The notes: generated by a model from the sequence alone, not told the origin. A DNA stretch of 64,000 nt from Lachnospiraceae bacterium (GCA_021771755.1 JAETOL010000001.1:124001-188000); one strand, 5' to 3'. Counted from the stretch's first letter, positions 1 through 8,866 are shown. A program made the numbers and translations.

Positions 1-845
1 GCCATGTCAAACGGCTCTGTTATATGAATCACCTGGTAGCCATAAGTATCGGTAAGGATTTTTTCCAGATAGTCGCCTACTCCAACAATGGTATCTGTGA
101 TTTCTCCTTCTCTGGAATCTACAAACGCTTCCTGCGTATGACTGTGATAAATGAGAATCTGAGGATGAGCAGAATCCTTTGCTATGGTAAGATCCTTTGC
201 CAAAAATTTTTCTGCATTCAGCTGTTCTGCGTTTGTGGCAGTACTCTCATCTACAATAAAAAAATGATTCAAAAGATAATCATAATCCGCAAGAATCTCC
301 GGTGACAGATCGATCACCGGAGCCGGCTGGATCTGAGCCAGCGCCGCTGCGGCTTCTTCCGGTACTGCTGAAATTGCAGGCGCTTTTGTAATCTCAGGAG
401 CTTCTGTAATCTCAGGCGTTTCTGTAATCTCAGGTGCTTTTGTAATCTCAGGCGTTTCTGTAATCTCAGGTGCTTTTGTGATTTCAGGTGCTTTTGTGAT
501 TGAAGGAATTGCCGTGGTTTCCGGTTTCCCTGTACTTTCCGCCGGAGAAACGGTATCTTCTTGTTCCTGTAATAGCCTGTCCTGATTTTCTGCCACGATA
601 TCCAGGTTCCTGTTTTCTTTCTCCATCTGTTTTGCCAGATATGCAGCATTCCCTTCCATCAGTTTCTCATAGGTTTCCGGATCTTCTCTCTCTGGAACAC
701 TTCTGGCTTTTTTCTCCAGAAAACAATAAAGAGGAAACTGCCTGTATGCATTTCCTCTCATAAAAAAGGGGCCTGGCATTACAGCCAGAACTGCCCAAAA
801 ACATAAACTCATAATAATACAGCATGCTTTCTGGAGCTTTGTCAT
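1..845 (-). CDS. spoIIP: Stage II sporulation protein P, C-terminal end cut by window edge
   Basis: SpoIIP is a membrane-anchored amidase/endopeptidase that, with SpoIID, thins septal peptidoglycan so that the mother-cell membrane can engulf the forespore. Translation from the ATG at 845 (ribosome site GAGGTGAT just upstream) gives a short cytoplasmic N-terminus, a membrane segment at about residues 8-27, a charged region, a repeated Thr/Pro/Ile linker (about residues 114-155) and then the catalytic start, where IYHSHTQEAF carries the first zinc-ligand histidine. About 280 residues lie in the window; the rest of the catalytic domain runs off the left edge. It lies 56 bp downstream of gpr in the same direction, the usual clostridial gpr-spoIIP pair, which suggests expression in sporulating cells. 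Product assignment is firm; the repeated linker is unusual. Confidence 0.93.
   Translation of the reverse strand, partial: MTKLQKACCIIMSLCFWAVLAVMPGPFFMRGNAYRQFPLYCFLEKKARSVPEREDPETYEKLMEGNAAYLAKQMEKENRNLDIVAENQDRLLQEQEDTVSPAESTGKPETTAIPSITKAPEITKAPEITETPEITKAPEITETPEITEAPEITKAPAISAVPEEAAAALAQIQPAPVIDLSPEILADYDYLLNHFFIVDESTATNAEQLNAEKFLAKDLTIAKDSAHPQILIYHSHTQEAFVDSREGEITDTIVGVGDYLEKILTDTYGYQVIHITEPFDM
383..506 (-). repeat. Seven 18-bp tandem repeats inside spoIIP
   Basis: Seven near-identical 18-bp units follow one another and encode a six-residue repeat of the type ITKAPE/ITETPE. They form the linker between the membrane anchor and the catalytic domain of SpoIIP. Units differ at one to three positions and stay in frame, so copy number could change by slippage without breaking the gene. 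Confidence 0.9.
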
Positions 846-901
846 AGGATCACCTCTTTCAAAGTATCCTATGACACAAGAACAATGATTATGACCATCC
901 T

Positions 902-1804
902 TTAGGAAAATGCTATATTCAGCCCTTCTGATATGGTAAAGCTCAGGTATTTCACTGTCTCGTCCACATCTTTCGGCGTAACAAACATGCTGTACAGATT
1001 CGGCGATATCATTTCCTCCAGAAATTCTTTCTGTTCCTGTTCTTCCAGGGCGTCCAAAAGGTGAGCCATGGAATCATGAACGATCGTTGCCGCATCCACT
1101 ACTGTAGGAACTCCTATACCGATTACCTTTACCTGAAGATTCTCTTCTGTAAGTCCGTTTCTGTGATTTCCCACGCCGGAACCGGGATGAATCCCTGTAT
1201 CTGTGATCTGAACCGTCCGGTTCAGCCTTCGGACACTGCGGGCAGCCAGAGCATCTACTGCAATGACTACATCCGGTTTTGTTTCTGCCGTCACTCCCTG
1301 GATAATCTCTGAAGTTTCCATTCCTGTCTGTGCCATTACCCCGGGTATGATCCCGCTGACCCGGTGCAGAATTTCCTTCCCACTGCTTTTCAGCCCATAT
1401 TCCCGAATGATATGCCGCGTCATACGAAGATTATCGATCACAAGGGGGCCCAGTGAATCGGCGGTGATTCCCTGGTTCCCCAGTCCCACTACAAGAACCG
1501 AAGTCTCCCGATCCAGATCAATCAGCCGATGGAGGTGCTTTGCGATTTCCTCTGATATTTCCCTGTGATAATCTTCATCGGAAGCTGACAGATCAGGTGC
1601 TTCTATGGTAATATAATTTCCCTGAGGACGTCCCATGGCCTTCGCTCCATTTTCTGTGGTGATTTTTACTATCGTTGTACGGATGTCCTTTTCTTCGTTA
1701 TAATCTTCCTGAATCTCCACACCTCGAAGCTCCGTGTCCCGTTCTGCAAAGCTTTCTGTAGCTTCCAGTGCCAGGTCCGTTCTGATTCTGCTGTTACCCA
1801 ACAT
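902..1804 (-). CDS. gpr: GPR germination endopeptidase
   Basis: GPR is the spore protease that starts degradation of small acid-soluble spore proteins during germination (peptidase family A25). The 300-residue product has the typical RTDLALEA segment near the N-terminus that marks the autoprocessing region, the VVGLGNQGITADSLGP segment at about 105-120 and the IGIGVPTVVDA segment near 225-235. The length is slightly below the Bacillus protein (about 370) and normal for Lachnospiraceae. The ATG at 1804 has a GGAGGAG ribosome site. It is divergent from rpsT and followed by spoIIP; a sigma-G promoter is expected from the family but I could not pick one out confidently. Confidence 0.95.
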   Translation of the reverse strand: MLGNSRIRTDLALEATESFAERDTELRGVEIQEDYNEEKDIRTTIVKITTENGAKAMGRPQGNYITIEAPDLSASDEDYHREISEEIAKHLHRLIDLDRETSVLVVGLGNQGITADSLGPLVIDNLRMTRHIIREYGLKSSGKEILHRVSGIIPGVMAQTGMETSEIIQGVTAETKPDVVIAVDALAARSVRRLNRTVQITDTGIHPGSGVGNHRNGLTEENLQVKVIGIGVPTVVDAATIVHDSMAHLLDALEEQEQKEFLEEMISPNLYSMFVTPKDVDETVKYLSFTISEGLNIAFS

Positions 1805-1864
1805 TCTTTTCTCCTCCGGATTGTCTTTTTATGTAGGATTTGTCTTTTTTATAGGAATTATGTA

Positions 1865-1893
1865 TTGACATTCAAAGATATGTGTAATAAAAT
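1865..1893 (+). promoter_or_regulatory. Sigma-A type promoter of rpsT
   Basis: TTGACA at 1865-1870 and TAAAAT at 1888-1893 are separated by exactly 17 bp on the plus strand. Transcription would begin near 1900, leaving a leader of about 70 nt before the TTG start of rpsT. Confidence 0.75.
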
Positions 1894-1971
1894 ATATAAG
1901 CATGTTCACAGAAGCGCCCGTGTCTGTTTCTGGAACAGATCATCAAAAACTCGAAATGGAGGTGTATCACA

Positions 1972-2235
1972 TTGGCTAACATTAAATCCGCAAAGAAAAG
2001 AATTTTAGTAAACAGAACTAAAGCTGCGAGAAACAAGTCTATCCGCTCTGCTGTTAAAACTTCCATCAAAAAGGTAGAAGCTGCAGTTCAGAACAACGAT
2101 AAGGCTGCTGCACAGGTAGCGCTCAACGAAGCAATCGCTACTATCAGCAAAGCAACATCCAAGGGTGTTTACCACAAAAACAACTGTGCAAGAAAAGTTT
2201 CCCGTTTGACAAAAGCCGTTAACAACATCGGCTAA
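1972..2235 (+). CDS. rpsT: 30S ribosomal protein S20
   Basis: S20 binds 16S rRNA early in small-subunit assembly. The 87-residue, lysine-rich product begins MANIKSAKKRILVNRTKAA and ends with the usual SRLTKAVN segment, full length for the family. Translation starts at TTG (1972), with GGAGG at 1959-1963 as ribosome site; no ATG in frame fits better. S20 of Escherichia coli also starts with a rare UUG, which is linked to autoregulation, so the rare codon here may matter. It is a single-gene unit with its own promoter and a strong terminator, divergent from gpr. Confidence 0.97.
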   Translation: MANIKSAKKRILVNRTKAARNKSIRSAVKTSIKKVEAAVQNNDKAAAQVALNEAIATISKATSKGVYHKNNCARKVSRLTKAVNNIG

Positions 2236-2250
2236 TAGAAAACGAACTTG

Positions 2251-2312
2251 TTTTTAATTATAAGCTTATAATTAAAAAAGACAGTCACAACCGTCATGTG
2301 ACTGTCTTTTTT
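2251..2312 (+). terminator. Terminator after rpsT, with an adjacent A/T palindrome
   Basis: A 14-bp perfect stem (AAAAGACAGTCACA and its complement, loop of 7) ends in a run of T at 2307-2312, giving an intrinsic terminator that could serve both rpsT and the convergent nadA. Just before it, 2251-2278 is a perfect 28-bp A/T palindrome centred on AAGCTT. Confidence 0.9.
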
Positions 2313-2324
2313 CTATTTTGCTGA

Positions 2325-3239
2325 TCACCCCAGCTCAACCATTCTTCTGATACATTTTTCTGCCCCATCCATCACATTCTGAGGAAGCTGGATTTCTTCT
2401 CCTCCCTGTCCCTTCAGACAGTTATAAATATCCATCAGCGTCGTAACCTTCATATCCATACAGGTCAGAGATACGGAAAGAGGATAAAATCTTTTTTCCG
2501 GGTAGGAAAACTGCAGATGCTCCACAATACTGTTCTCTGTTCCGATAATAAATTCCTCTGCCTCTGATTTTTCTACATAAGCCATGATTCCAGTAGTTGA
2601 ACCGATATAATCTGCGTGTTTTACAACCTCCGGACGGCACTCCGGATGTACCAGAAGAAGGGCTCCCGGATGAGCCGCTTTTGCCTTTTCCGCCTCATCT
2701 CCGGTAACTGCCGCATGACGCGGACATCCTCCATTATAAAAAGCAAACGTCTTTTCCGGGATCTGCTCTGCCACAAAATGTCCCAGATTAGGATCCGGAA
2801 TAAAAAGAATCTTGTCATGATCCAGACGGCGGCAGATCTCCACTGCGGAAGCAGAGGTCACGCACACATCACACTCTGTTTTCAGTTCCGACGTTGTGTT
2901 GATATAAGCCACAACCGCATAACCTGGATATTGCTTTTTCAGTTCTCTCAGTTCATCTATTGTAAGCTGTTCAGCCATAGGACATCCTGCTGCAGAATTC
3001 GGAAGCCATACTTTTTTATCCGGGCTTAAGATCTTACATGTCTCCGCCATAAACCGCACGCCGCACATGAGGATACCTTCACAGTCACTTTTGGAAGCCT
3101 GCACGCTTAATCCATAAGAATCTCCTGTGTAATCAGCCACCTCCAGGATCTCATGTCCCTGATAGGCATGTGCCAGGATACAGATATTCTTTTCCTTTTT
3201 CAGACGGAGGATCTCCTCCTGTATCTCTGCAATCTTCAT
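2325..3239 (-). CDS. nadA: Quinolinate synthase
   Basis: NadA condenses iminoaspartate, made by NadB, with dihydroxyacetone phosphate to give quinolinate, the precursor of NAD; it needs a [4Fe-4S] cluster. Cluster cysteines are visible in LMCGVRFMAE (about residue 75), HPECRPEV (about 200) and SLTCMDMKV (near 265). The 304-residue length is normal. I start it at the ATG at 3239, which has GAGGAG upstream and overlaps the niaR stop in an ATGA arrangement; a longer frame to 3272 lies inside niaR. It is the last gene of the nadB-nadC-niaR-nadA operon, an unusual place because nadA more often precedes nadB. Confidence 0.95.
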   Translation of the reverse strand: MKIAEIQEEILRLKKEKNICILAHAYQGHEILEVADYTGDSYGLSVQASKSDCEGILMCGVRFMAETCKILSPDKKVWLPNSAAGCPMAEQLTIDELRELKKQYPGYAVVAYINTTSELKTECDVCVTSASAVEICRRLDHDKILFIPDPNLGHFVAEQIPEKTFAFYNGGCPRHAAVTGDEAEKAKAAHPGALLLVHPECRPEVVKHADYIGSTTGIMAYVEKSEAEEFIIGTENSIVEHLQFSYPEKRFYPLSVSLTCMDMKVTTLMDIYNCLKGQGGEEIQLPQNVMDGAEKCIRRMVELG

Positions 3240-3784
3240 AATTTGTTCTCCTCTTTTTCTTTCTTTTCCCATGGCTGCAAAGGCGCCAGAAACCCCGCTT
3301 TTTCAAGCTGCTGTCCGATCAGATCCAGACGGTCCTGGCTGGATGCCTCCACAAGATGATAATGATAACCTGAAGTAGCGTTGCTCAGGACTGTAGAATG
3401 ACTGCTGTTTAAAGCCTCTACAAACTCTGTCACATCATGTCTGGACCGGATATCCATTTCTGCAGATACACGACCATATACTCGGTGACTGATACTGATA
3501 TTTTTTACATGCCCGCCACAGTCTACGATCAGGTTCAATTCTTCTGCTGCCTGCTCCTGTCTGTGACGTACCTTAAATTCTCTGGTAAAACTGGTGTCCT
3601 GCTGGATGGCATATCCCTTTGTAGTGGAAAGGATGCCCGGTGTAGACGCGCGGATCACCGCCATATCCTGAACGATCACCTGACGGCTTACCCCGAATTT
3701 TGCCGCAAGCTCTCTGGCCGCAACCGGGATTTCCGTTCCCTGAAGGATCCGCAGGATCTCCTTTCTCCTCTCAGAGGTGTTCAT
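3236..3784 (-). CDS. niaR: NiaR (YrxA) niacin-responsive repressor of NAD synthesis
   Basis: NiaR represses NAD synthesis or niacin uptake genes when nicotinic acid is plentiful. The 182-residue product has an N-terminal winged helix (RRKEILRILQ to FGVSRQVIVQDMAVIRA, residues 6-45) and a C-terminal 3H domain whose histidines (for example GGHVKNISISHRVYG and YHYHLVEAS) bind metal and ligand. It sits between nadC and nadA, overlapping nadA by 4 bp, so it should repress its own operon through the palindrome found upstream of nadB. Confidence 0.92.
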   Translation of the reverse strand: MNTSERRKEILRILQGTEIPVAARELAAKFGVSRQVIVQDMAVIRASTPGILSTTKGYAIQQDTSFTREFKVRHRQEQAAEELNLIVDCGGHVKNISISHRVYGRVSAEMDIRSRHDVTEFVEALNSSHSTVLSNATSGYHYHLVEASSQDRLDLIGQQLEKAGFLAPLQPWEKKEKEENKL

Positions 3785-3797
3785 GATATGCCTCCTC

Positions 3798-4649
3798 TCA
3801 GACTGCGTGAAGATTTTTCATGGAAATATCAAGGATCGGTGCCGAATGGGTCAGTGCACCGCTGGAAACATAATCCACACCAACGTCACGGATCTTTGCG
3901 ATGTTCTCTTTTGTCACATTTCCAGAGCACTCTGTCTCTGCTCTTCCGTCAATAAGGGCAACTGCCTCCTTCATCTGTTCTGGTGTCATATTATCCAGCA
4001 TGATGATGTCTGCGCCTGCTTCTACGGCCTCTTTTACCTGCTCCAGAGATTCCACCTCGATCTCGATCTTCCGTACAAAAGGTGCGTATGCCTTTGCCAT
4101 AGCCACAGCCTTTGCTACGCTTCCGGCAGCTCCAATATGATTATCCTTCAAAAGTACTCCGTCTGAAAGATTATAACGATGGTTACAGCCTCCGCCTACG
4201 CGTACGGCATACTTTTCAAATACACGACAGTTTGGTGTTGTCTTTCTTGTATCCAGAAGAGTCAGGCTGCTGCCTTCCAGAAGTCCTGCCACTTCTCTTG
4301 TATAAGTAGCGATCCCGCTCATTCTCTGAAGATAATTAAGCGCTACCCGCTCACCGGAAAGAAGCACACGGATGTCTCCGTTTACTTTTGCCAGAAGCTG
4401 TCCGTTCTTTACCTGATCTCCATCCTTACAGAAAAATTCAATTTCAGTCTTATCATCAAGAAGGGTAAATACTCTTGCATAAACCTGAAGTCCGGCGATC
4501 ACTCCGTCCTCCTTGGCAATCAGATCTACTGTTCCCTGCTGTGCCTCCGGCATTACAGCGTTGGTAGAAACGTCCTCACTTGTAATATCTTCTCTCAGAG
4601 CCATCATGATCAGCTCATCTGCCTGCATTTTCATTGTAATCTCATTCAT
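3798..4649 (-). CDS. nadC: Nicotinate-nucleotide pyrophosphorylase (carboxylating)
   Basis: NadC converts quinolinate and PRPP to nicotinate mononucleotide with release of CO2, the step after NadA. The 283-residue product shows the family landmarks LLDTRKTTPNCR, HRYNLSDGVLLKDNH and IEIEVESLEQ followed by IIMLDNM, which line the PRPP and quinolinate site. It overlaps the end of nadB by 8 bp and is followed 13 bp later by niaR, so translation is probably coupled. Confidence 0.96.
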   Translation of the reverse strand: MNEITMKMQADELIMMALREDITSEDVSTNAVMPEAQQGTVDLIAKEDGVIAGLQVYARVFTLLDDKTEIEFFCKDGDQVKNGQLLAKVNGDIRVLLSGERVALNYLQRMSGIATYTREVAGLLEGSSLTLLDTRKTTPNCRVFEKYAVRVGGGCNHRYNLSDGVLLKDNHIGAAGSVAKAVAMAKAYAPFVRKIEIEVESLEQVKEAVEAGADIIMLDNMTPEQMKEAVALIDGRAETECSGNVTKENIAKIRDVGVDYVSSGALTHSAPILDISMKNLHAV

Positions 4650-5931
4650 GACTGTTTTTCATCCTTTCGATTTCATTTAATACGTTTTTCCGATAGCCTG
4701 CCATCAGAGATTCCCGGTCTTCATAACATTTCCGGTCAATAGCGCCTGCACGGCATAGCTCCGGTTTCTTCCCAAATAATATATCATCCGCTGCTCTTCT
4801 TGCAAATACCAGAGATTCCAGAAGAGAATTACTTGCCAGACGATTTTTTCCGTGAACCCCGTTGCAGCTTGTCTCTCCACAGGCATAAAGCCCCTCCATG
4901 GAGGTTCTGCTTCCCAGATCCACCCGGATGCCTCCCATAAAATAGTGCTGAGCAGGAACTACCGGAATCGGTTCTTTCCGCACATCATAGCCTTCTTCCA
5001 GACAACGTCTGAAGATATTCGGAAAGTGTCTCATGATGGTATCCTCCCCCAACGGACGCATATCCTCCCACACATATTCTGTGTCCTGCTTTTCCATCTG
5101 GTCAAAAATCGCCTGACTCAGAAGATCTCTGGGCTGCAGCTCATTGGTAAAACGCTGTCCGTTTTTGTCACAAAGATGTGCCCCTTCCCCCCGTACAGAT
5201 TCTGAAATCAAAAATCTCCTGCCCGGCTTTTTGGAATAAAGGGTAGTCGGATGGATCTGTATGTAATCCAGATGCTCCAGGGCAACCTGGTGTTTCATGG
5301 CAATCCCAAGCGCATCTCCTGTAATATGAGGAAAATTGGTGGAATTTTTATAAAGTCCGCCAAGCCCTCCACAGGCCAGGACTACATAAGGCGCACGAAT
5401 ATCATAGATTTCATCCTGCTCATCCATGACCACCACACCACCGCAGATATTATCCTGAGAAATCAGATCCACCATAGTCATATATTCACAAATTTCTATA
5501 TTTTCTCTTTTCTGCGCCTGCTCAAGAAGTCTGGAAGTGATTTCTTTCCCTGTAATATCCTTATGAAAAAGAATTCTGGGCTGGGAATGTGCCCCTTCTC
5601 TGGTAAACAGAAGATCTCCTTCCTCACTTCGTTCAAAGTCCACATTTCTCATAAGAAGATCGCGAATAATACTGTTAGAACTTCGAATCATTAAGTCTAC
5701 CGCTTTTTTATTATTCTCATAATGACCGGCACGCATGGTATCCTCAAAATAATCATCGTAGTCAGCCTCTCCCCGAAGCATGCAGATTCCACCCTGAGCC
5801 AGAAAAGAATCCGACTGATCTGCTTCTTTTTTAGTGATCATCAGGATCTTCTTCCTATCCGGAAGATTCAGGGCACAGTACAGACCTGCGGCGCCTGTTC
5901 CCACAACGATCACGTCATAATGTTCTTTCAT
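4642..5931 (-). CDS. nadB: L-aspartate oxidase, short clostridial form
   Basis: NadB oxidises L-aspartate to iminoaspartate with FAD, the first step of de novo NAD synthesis. The N-terminal FAD site VVGTGAAGLYCALNL is at residues 9-23, SFLAQGGI is near 42-49, and RGEGAHLCD and RLASNSLLESLVF mark the active site and C-terminal FAD contacts. At 429 residues it lacks most of the C-terminal helical domain of the roughly 530-residue enterobacterial protein; this short form is common in clostridia. First gene of the operon, with the promoter and NiaR operator 30-70 bp upstream. Confidence 0.95.
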   Translation of the reverse strand: MKEHYDVIVVGTGAAGLYCALNLPDRKKILMITKKEADQSDSFLAQGGICMLRGEADYDDYFEDTMRAGHYENNKKAVDLMIRSSNSIIRDLLMRNVDFERSEEGDLLFTREGAHSQPRILFHKDITGKEITSRLLEQAQKRENIEICEYMTMVDLISQDNICGGVVVMDEQDEIYDIRAPYVVLACGGLGGLYKNSTNFPHITGDALGIAMKHQVALEHLDYIQIHPTTLYSKKPGRRFLISESVRGEGAHLCDKNGQRFTNELQPRDLLSQAIFDQMEKQDTEYVWEDMRPLGEDTIMRHFPNIFRRCLEEGYDVRKEPIPVVPAQHYFMGGIRVDLGSRTSMEGLYACGETSCNGVHGKNRLASNSLLESLVFARRAADDILFGKKPELCRAGAIDRKCYEDRESLMAGYRKNVLNEIERMKNSHE

Positions 5932-5964
5932 GTTTTCTCCTCATATTCTTAACATTTTTTTGCA

Positions 5965-6002
5965 AGTATACCACCAGACTTAACAGGTGTCAAGACACCT
6001 GT
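5965..6002 (-). promoter_or_regulatory. nad operon promoter overlapped by a NiaR operator
   Basis: On the minus strand TTGACA (5993-5988) and TATACT (5970-5965) are 17 bp apart. The -35 box lies inside a perfect 20-bp palindrome, ACAGGTGTCAAGACACCTGT (5983-6002), that matches the kind of palindrome described for NiaR. A bound dimer would cover the -35 box. Because niaR is in the operon, this gives negative autoregulation by niacin. Confidence 0.87.
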
Positions 6003-6043
6003 AATGATAAGAGTAAAGTTGAGGAGACAAAAAATACCGGAAT

Positions 6044-7027
6044 TTATCTGGCGGAACTATATTTCACGATCAGCAGTTCCACACTGAGTACATCCTGAAG
6101 CCGTCCGGTTTTTACCGCTTCTTCTGCATCAACAAAATCTTCTTCTGCTCTATGAAGTTCTTCCGAACTATAAGATCGGGCACAGGCTGCGATATTTCTG
6201 GCCACAAAAGAAGGAACGCCCAGGCGGGAGGCAATCTCTGGCTGAGCCACTCCTTCCTCAGCCATTTTTTTTGCCAGAAAAAGCTGATGGAACTGTTTTG
6301 CAAGGAGAAACAGGATTCTCATCGGAGGTTCCTTCAAAGTCAAAAGGTCGTAGTAGAGGTCCAAAGCTCGCTTTTGATTTTTTTCTGTTACAGCACGTAC
6401 CATATCAAAAATCTTATTTGCTGTTTGTGTTGTACAGACTGCCTCAATATCCTGAGCAGTCACAATGTCTCTGCCTTCTGTATAAGTAATCAGTTTTTCC
6501 AGTTCCATGCGGATATTCCCCATATCTGTACCGGTTTTTGTAAGAAAAAGCTCCATATCAGAAGTTTTGATCTTACGTCCTTCTCTTCCAAGGATTCCGG
6601 CAGCCCAGCGCATCAGAGATTTTTCATCCTGGCGGGCAAATTCTGTTACCCGCCCCATACTTTTTACCGACTTATACATCCTGCTTCGCTTATCTACTTC
6701 TTCCTCTACAAAAATCATCCTTACATAGTCAGGAAGTGTTTTCATATAATCAGCAAGTTCTTCACATTTATTTTTAAAAAAGCCGGAGTTTTCCACAAGA
6801 ATCACCCTGTGATCCGCAAAAAAAGGCAACGTCTCGCAGAGATCGATCATCTCTCTTACCTCGATCCCTTTTCCCTCATACCGGCTGAAATTCATTGTAT
6901 CCCCATCTGGATTGAAAGCTTTTAACAGCTTATCCTTATACTGCTGTCTAAGATAAGCTTCCTCTCCATATAAAAGATATGCTGTTTTAAAATTTCCTGT
7001 TTTTAAATCTTCCTGTAAGCTTTTCAA
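6044..7027 (-). CDS. holA: DNA polymerase III delta subunit
   Basis: HolA (delta) is the clamp-loader subunit that opens the beta sliding clamp. The product has the N-terminal AAA-like fold beginning KTAYLLYGEEAYLRQQY, the clamp-contact region near LPFFADHRVILVEN and the helical C-terminal collar domain. I start it at TTG 7027 (LKSLQEDL, 327 aa), because AAAGGGAG lies 7-8 nt upstream; a longer frame reaches 7144 but its first 39 residues do not resemble the family. It follows comEC, as in many Firmicutes, with 118 bp between them. Confidence 0.88.
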   Translation of the reverse strand: MKSLQEDLKTGNFKTAYLLYGEEAYLRQQYKDKLLKAFNPDGDTMNFSRYEGKGIEVREMIDLCETLPFFADHRVILVENSGFFKNKCEELADYMKTLPDYVRMIFVEEEVDKRSRMYKSVKSMGRVTEFARQDEKSLMRWAAGILGREGRKIKTSDMELFLTKTGTDMGNIRMELEKLITYTEGRDIVTAQDIEAVCTTQTANKIFDMVRAVTEKNQKRALDLYYDLLTLKEPPMRILFLLAKQFHQLFLAKKMAEEGVAQPEIASRLGVPSFVARNIAACARSYSSEELHRAEEDFVDAEEAVKTGRLQDVLSVELLIVKYSSAR

Positions 7028-7145
7028 GTTCAAACTCCCTTTGTCGTTTCTTTTTATTTTTCTATTATACAAAGATTCATTGCCTCCCGCAAGACAATTC
7101 CCCTGCTCTTGCTTCTCCCTTCCGCCTGTTTCGCTGCCGTTCAAA

Positions 7146-8766
7146 CTACTTGTTCGCTATCTTCTGCCCATCCTGTTCTTTTATAAAGCCTTCTGTCCAT
7201 ATGTGGATTCCGTCTGTATACAAAATGACGGCACCGTTTTTCATGGTATATTCTACTTTTATCCCGTTCTTTTTCATCCGAAGAGTAGTTTCCGGCGAGG
7301 GATGTCCATAGGTATTGGAGTCGGAGCAGGATATAACTGCCAGTTCCGGCTTTACCCGATCCAGAAACTCCTGGCAGGTGGAATATCTTGATCCATGATG
7401 GGCTGTCTTTAAAAAGTCCACATCCGAAAACTCTGGCAGCAGTTTTTTCTCTGTATTCATGCCAATATCGCCGGTAAAAAGCCCCTGAAACTCTCCGTAC
7501 TCTACTTCTATTACCATGCCGTCCTCATTTACATTCTCTCCCGAAGTATTCTTCAAAGGAGCAAGGATTCGAAATTTTACTTTTCCACTGGAAAAAACAT
7601 CTCCATTTTCAATATGGAGCACCTGGACTTCTGCTTTTTTTGCCAGGTTTTCAAGGAGCTGATAAGCTTCCGGCTTTTCTCTCCACCGTGGCAGCATTAA
7701 TGTTCCTGCTTTTACTGAAGTCAGTCCCTGCGCCATATACTCCAAAAGTTCCTGTATACCGCTGATATGATCAATATCTGTATGCGAGACAAAGATTCCG
7801 TCTATATAGGATATTCCTCTGCTTTTTAAATATGGAAGAAGCTGGTATGCTGCTGTGTTTTTCTTATTGCTGCTTCCGCAATCCATAAGAAATACTCCTT
7901 TTTCCGGCAGTTCCAGAACAATCCCATCTCCCTGGCCGATATCCAGACAGGTAATACGAAGCTTGTTTTGAGGATGCCAGGAAAGGATAAGGATTCCGGC
8001 CAATATCACAATACTGCATAAAAAAATCCTTCCGGTTCTCTTCTTTTTTTCCCTTATCCGCAGTCCCCAGAATATCCCCAGGGTCATCAGCCCATAATAC
8101 ATCACCCACTGCCAGACTTCCGGTTTTCCTCCAATCCAGGTACAGAAAGGCAGTTTTCCTGCCAGCATACCCAGTTCCTCATAAAACCATAGAAGCACTC
8201 TTCCGGGAACAACAGCCACAGCTGCAGCCTCCCGGTTTATAAAGCCAACTATGCTGCAGCATAACCCGCTGAGCAATACCCCGCCTACCGTAGGAAGTAC
8301 TGCCAGGTTCAAAAAAATACCGGCAACGGAAACCTCGCCAAAGGATGTCAGCATAATCGGAAGTGTAGAGAGCTGTACCGCTGCAGACCCTGCCAGAGCT
8401 TTGCCCACCCGGCTTCGTATCCTCATGATTTTTGTCAGGCAGGGCAGCACAAAAGCCACGCCCACCACTGCCCCAAAAGACAGCAAAAAGCTGCTGCTGT
8501 ATAAATACGCAGGGGAATCCAGAAGAAGCAAAATTGCGGATACCGCCAGCGCAGTAAGGATATCATAGGTCCTTCCCAGAATCTTCGCGCCCACCGAAAG
8601 CACAAACATACATACCGCTCTCATAGAAGAAACACTCCCTCCGGTAAATATCCCATACTGGAGCATTACCATAAGGGATAAAAAACCAGCCGTTCCATTT
8701 CCCAATCTCATTTTTTTCATCAGGGAAAAAAGACCCATTCCAAGAATACTGATATGCAGCCCCGTT
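7146..8766 (-). pseudogene. comEC: comEC/rec2 lacking its 5' end (DNA uptake channel)
   Basis: ComEC forms the inner-membrane channel for transforming DNA. The readable frame (MGLFSLMKK onward, 530 aa) has the Competence-domain membrane helices and the C-terminal beta-lactamase-like domain with DIGQGDGIVLELP, SHTDIDHISGI, FTGDIG and TAHHGSRYST. The frame continues upstream of the first ATG (8738) through GLHISILG, which belongs to the conserved SGLH membrane motif, and then hits TAA at about 8767. The normal N-terminal 170-250 residues (OB domain and first helices) are missing and no comEA is present. I infer that a mobile element broke the gene at this point. A truncated product from 8738 would probably not be a working channel. 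Confidence 0.85.
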
Positions 8767-8820
8767 TAACCTCACTCTCGGTACACATTATAAAGAAACT
8801 CTTTTATATAGAAAGAATTT

Positions 8821-8860
8821 TACCCCCTTACCCCACTTTCAAAAGGGGGATAAGGGGGTA
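8821..8860. repeat. GC-rich inverted repeat at the comEC/mobile element junction
   Basis: TACCCCCTTA (8821-8830) pairs perfectly with TAAGGGGGTA (8851-8860), and four further C-G pairs extend the stem with one bulge; the loop is about 10 nt. It lies 55 bp from the comEC break and 7 bp from the next gene. It may be a terminator for the 8867 gene or part of an element end; I cannot tell which. Confidence 0.7.
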
Positions 8861-8866
8861 AACGCT

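Noticed and set aside
383-506. Regular 18-bp repeats that could suggest a CRISPR-like array
   Set aside because: The units are direct tandem copies without spacers, stay in frame and code for a Thr/Pro linker in SpoIIP.
314-649. Open frame rich in Leu, Gln and Arg (QKHLRLQKRLRLQ type)
   Set aside because: It is the spoIIP repeat read in another frame; no ribosome site and biased composition.
7028-7144. N-terminal extension of HolA
   Set aside because: The first 39 residues do not resemble the family and the TTG at 7027 has a well-placed ribosome site.
7146-8738. comEC truncation as a simple assembly or base error
   Set aside because: Not just one frame is lost: none of the three frames upstream of 8767 continues ComEC, and the DNA turns into element sequence.
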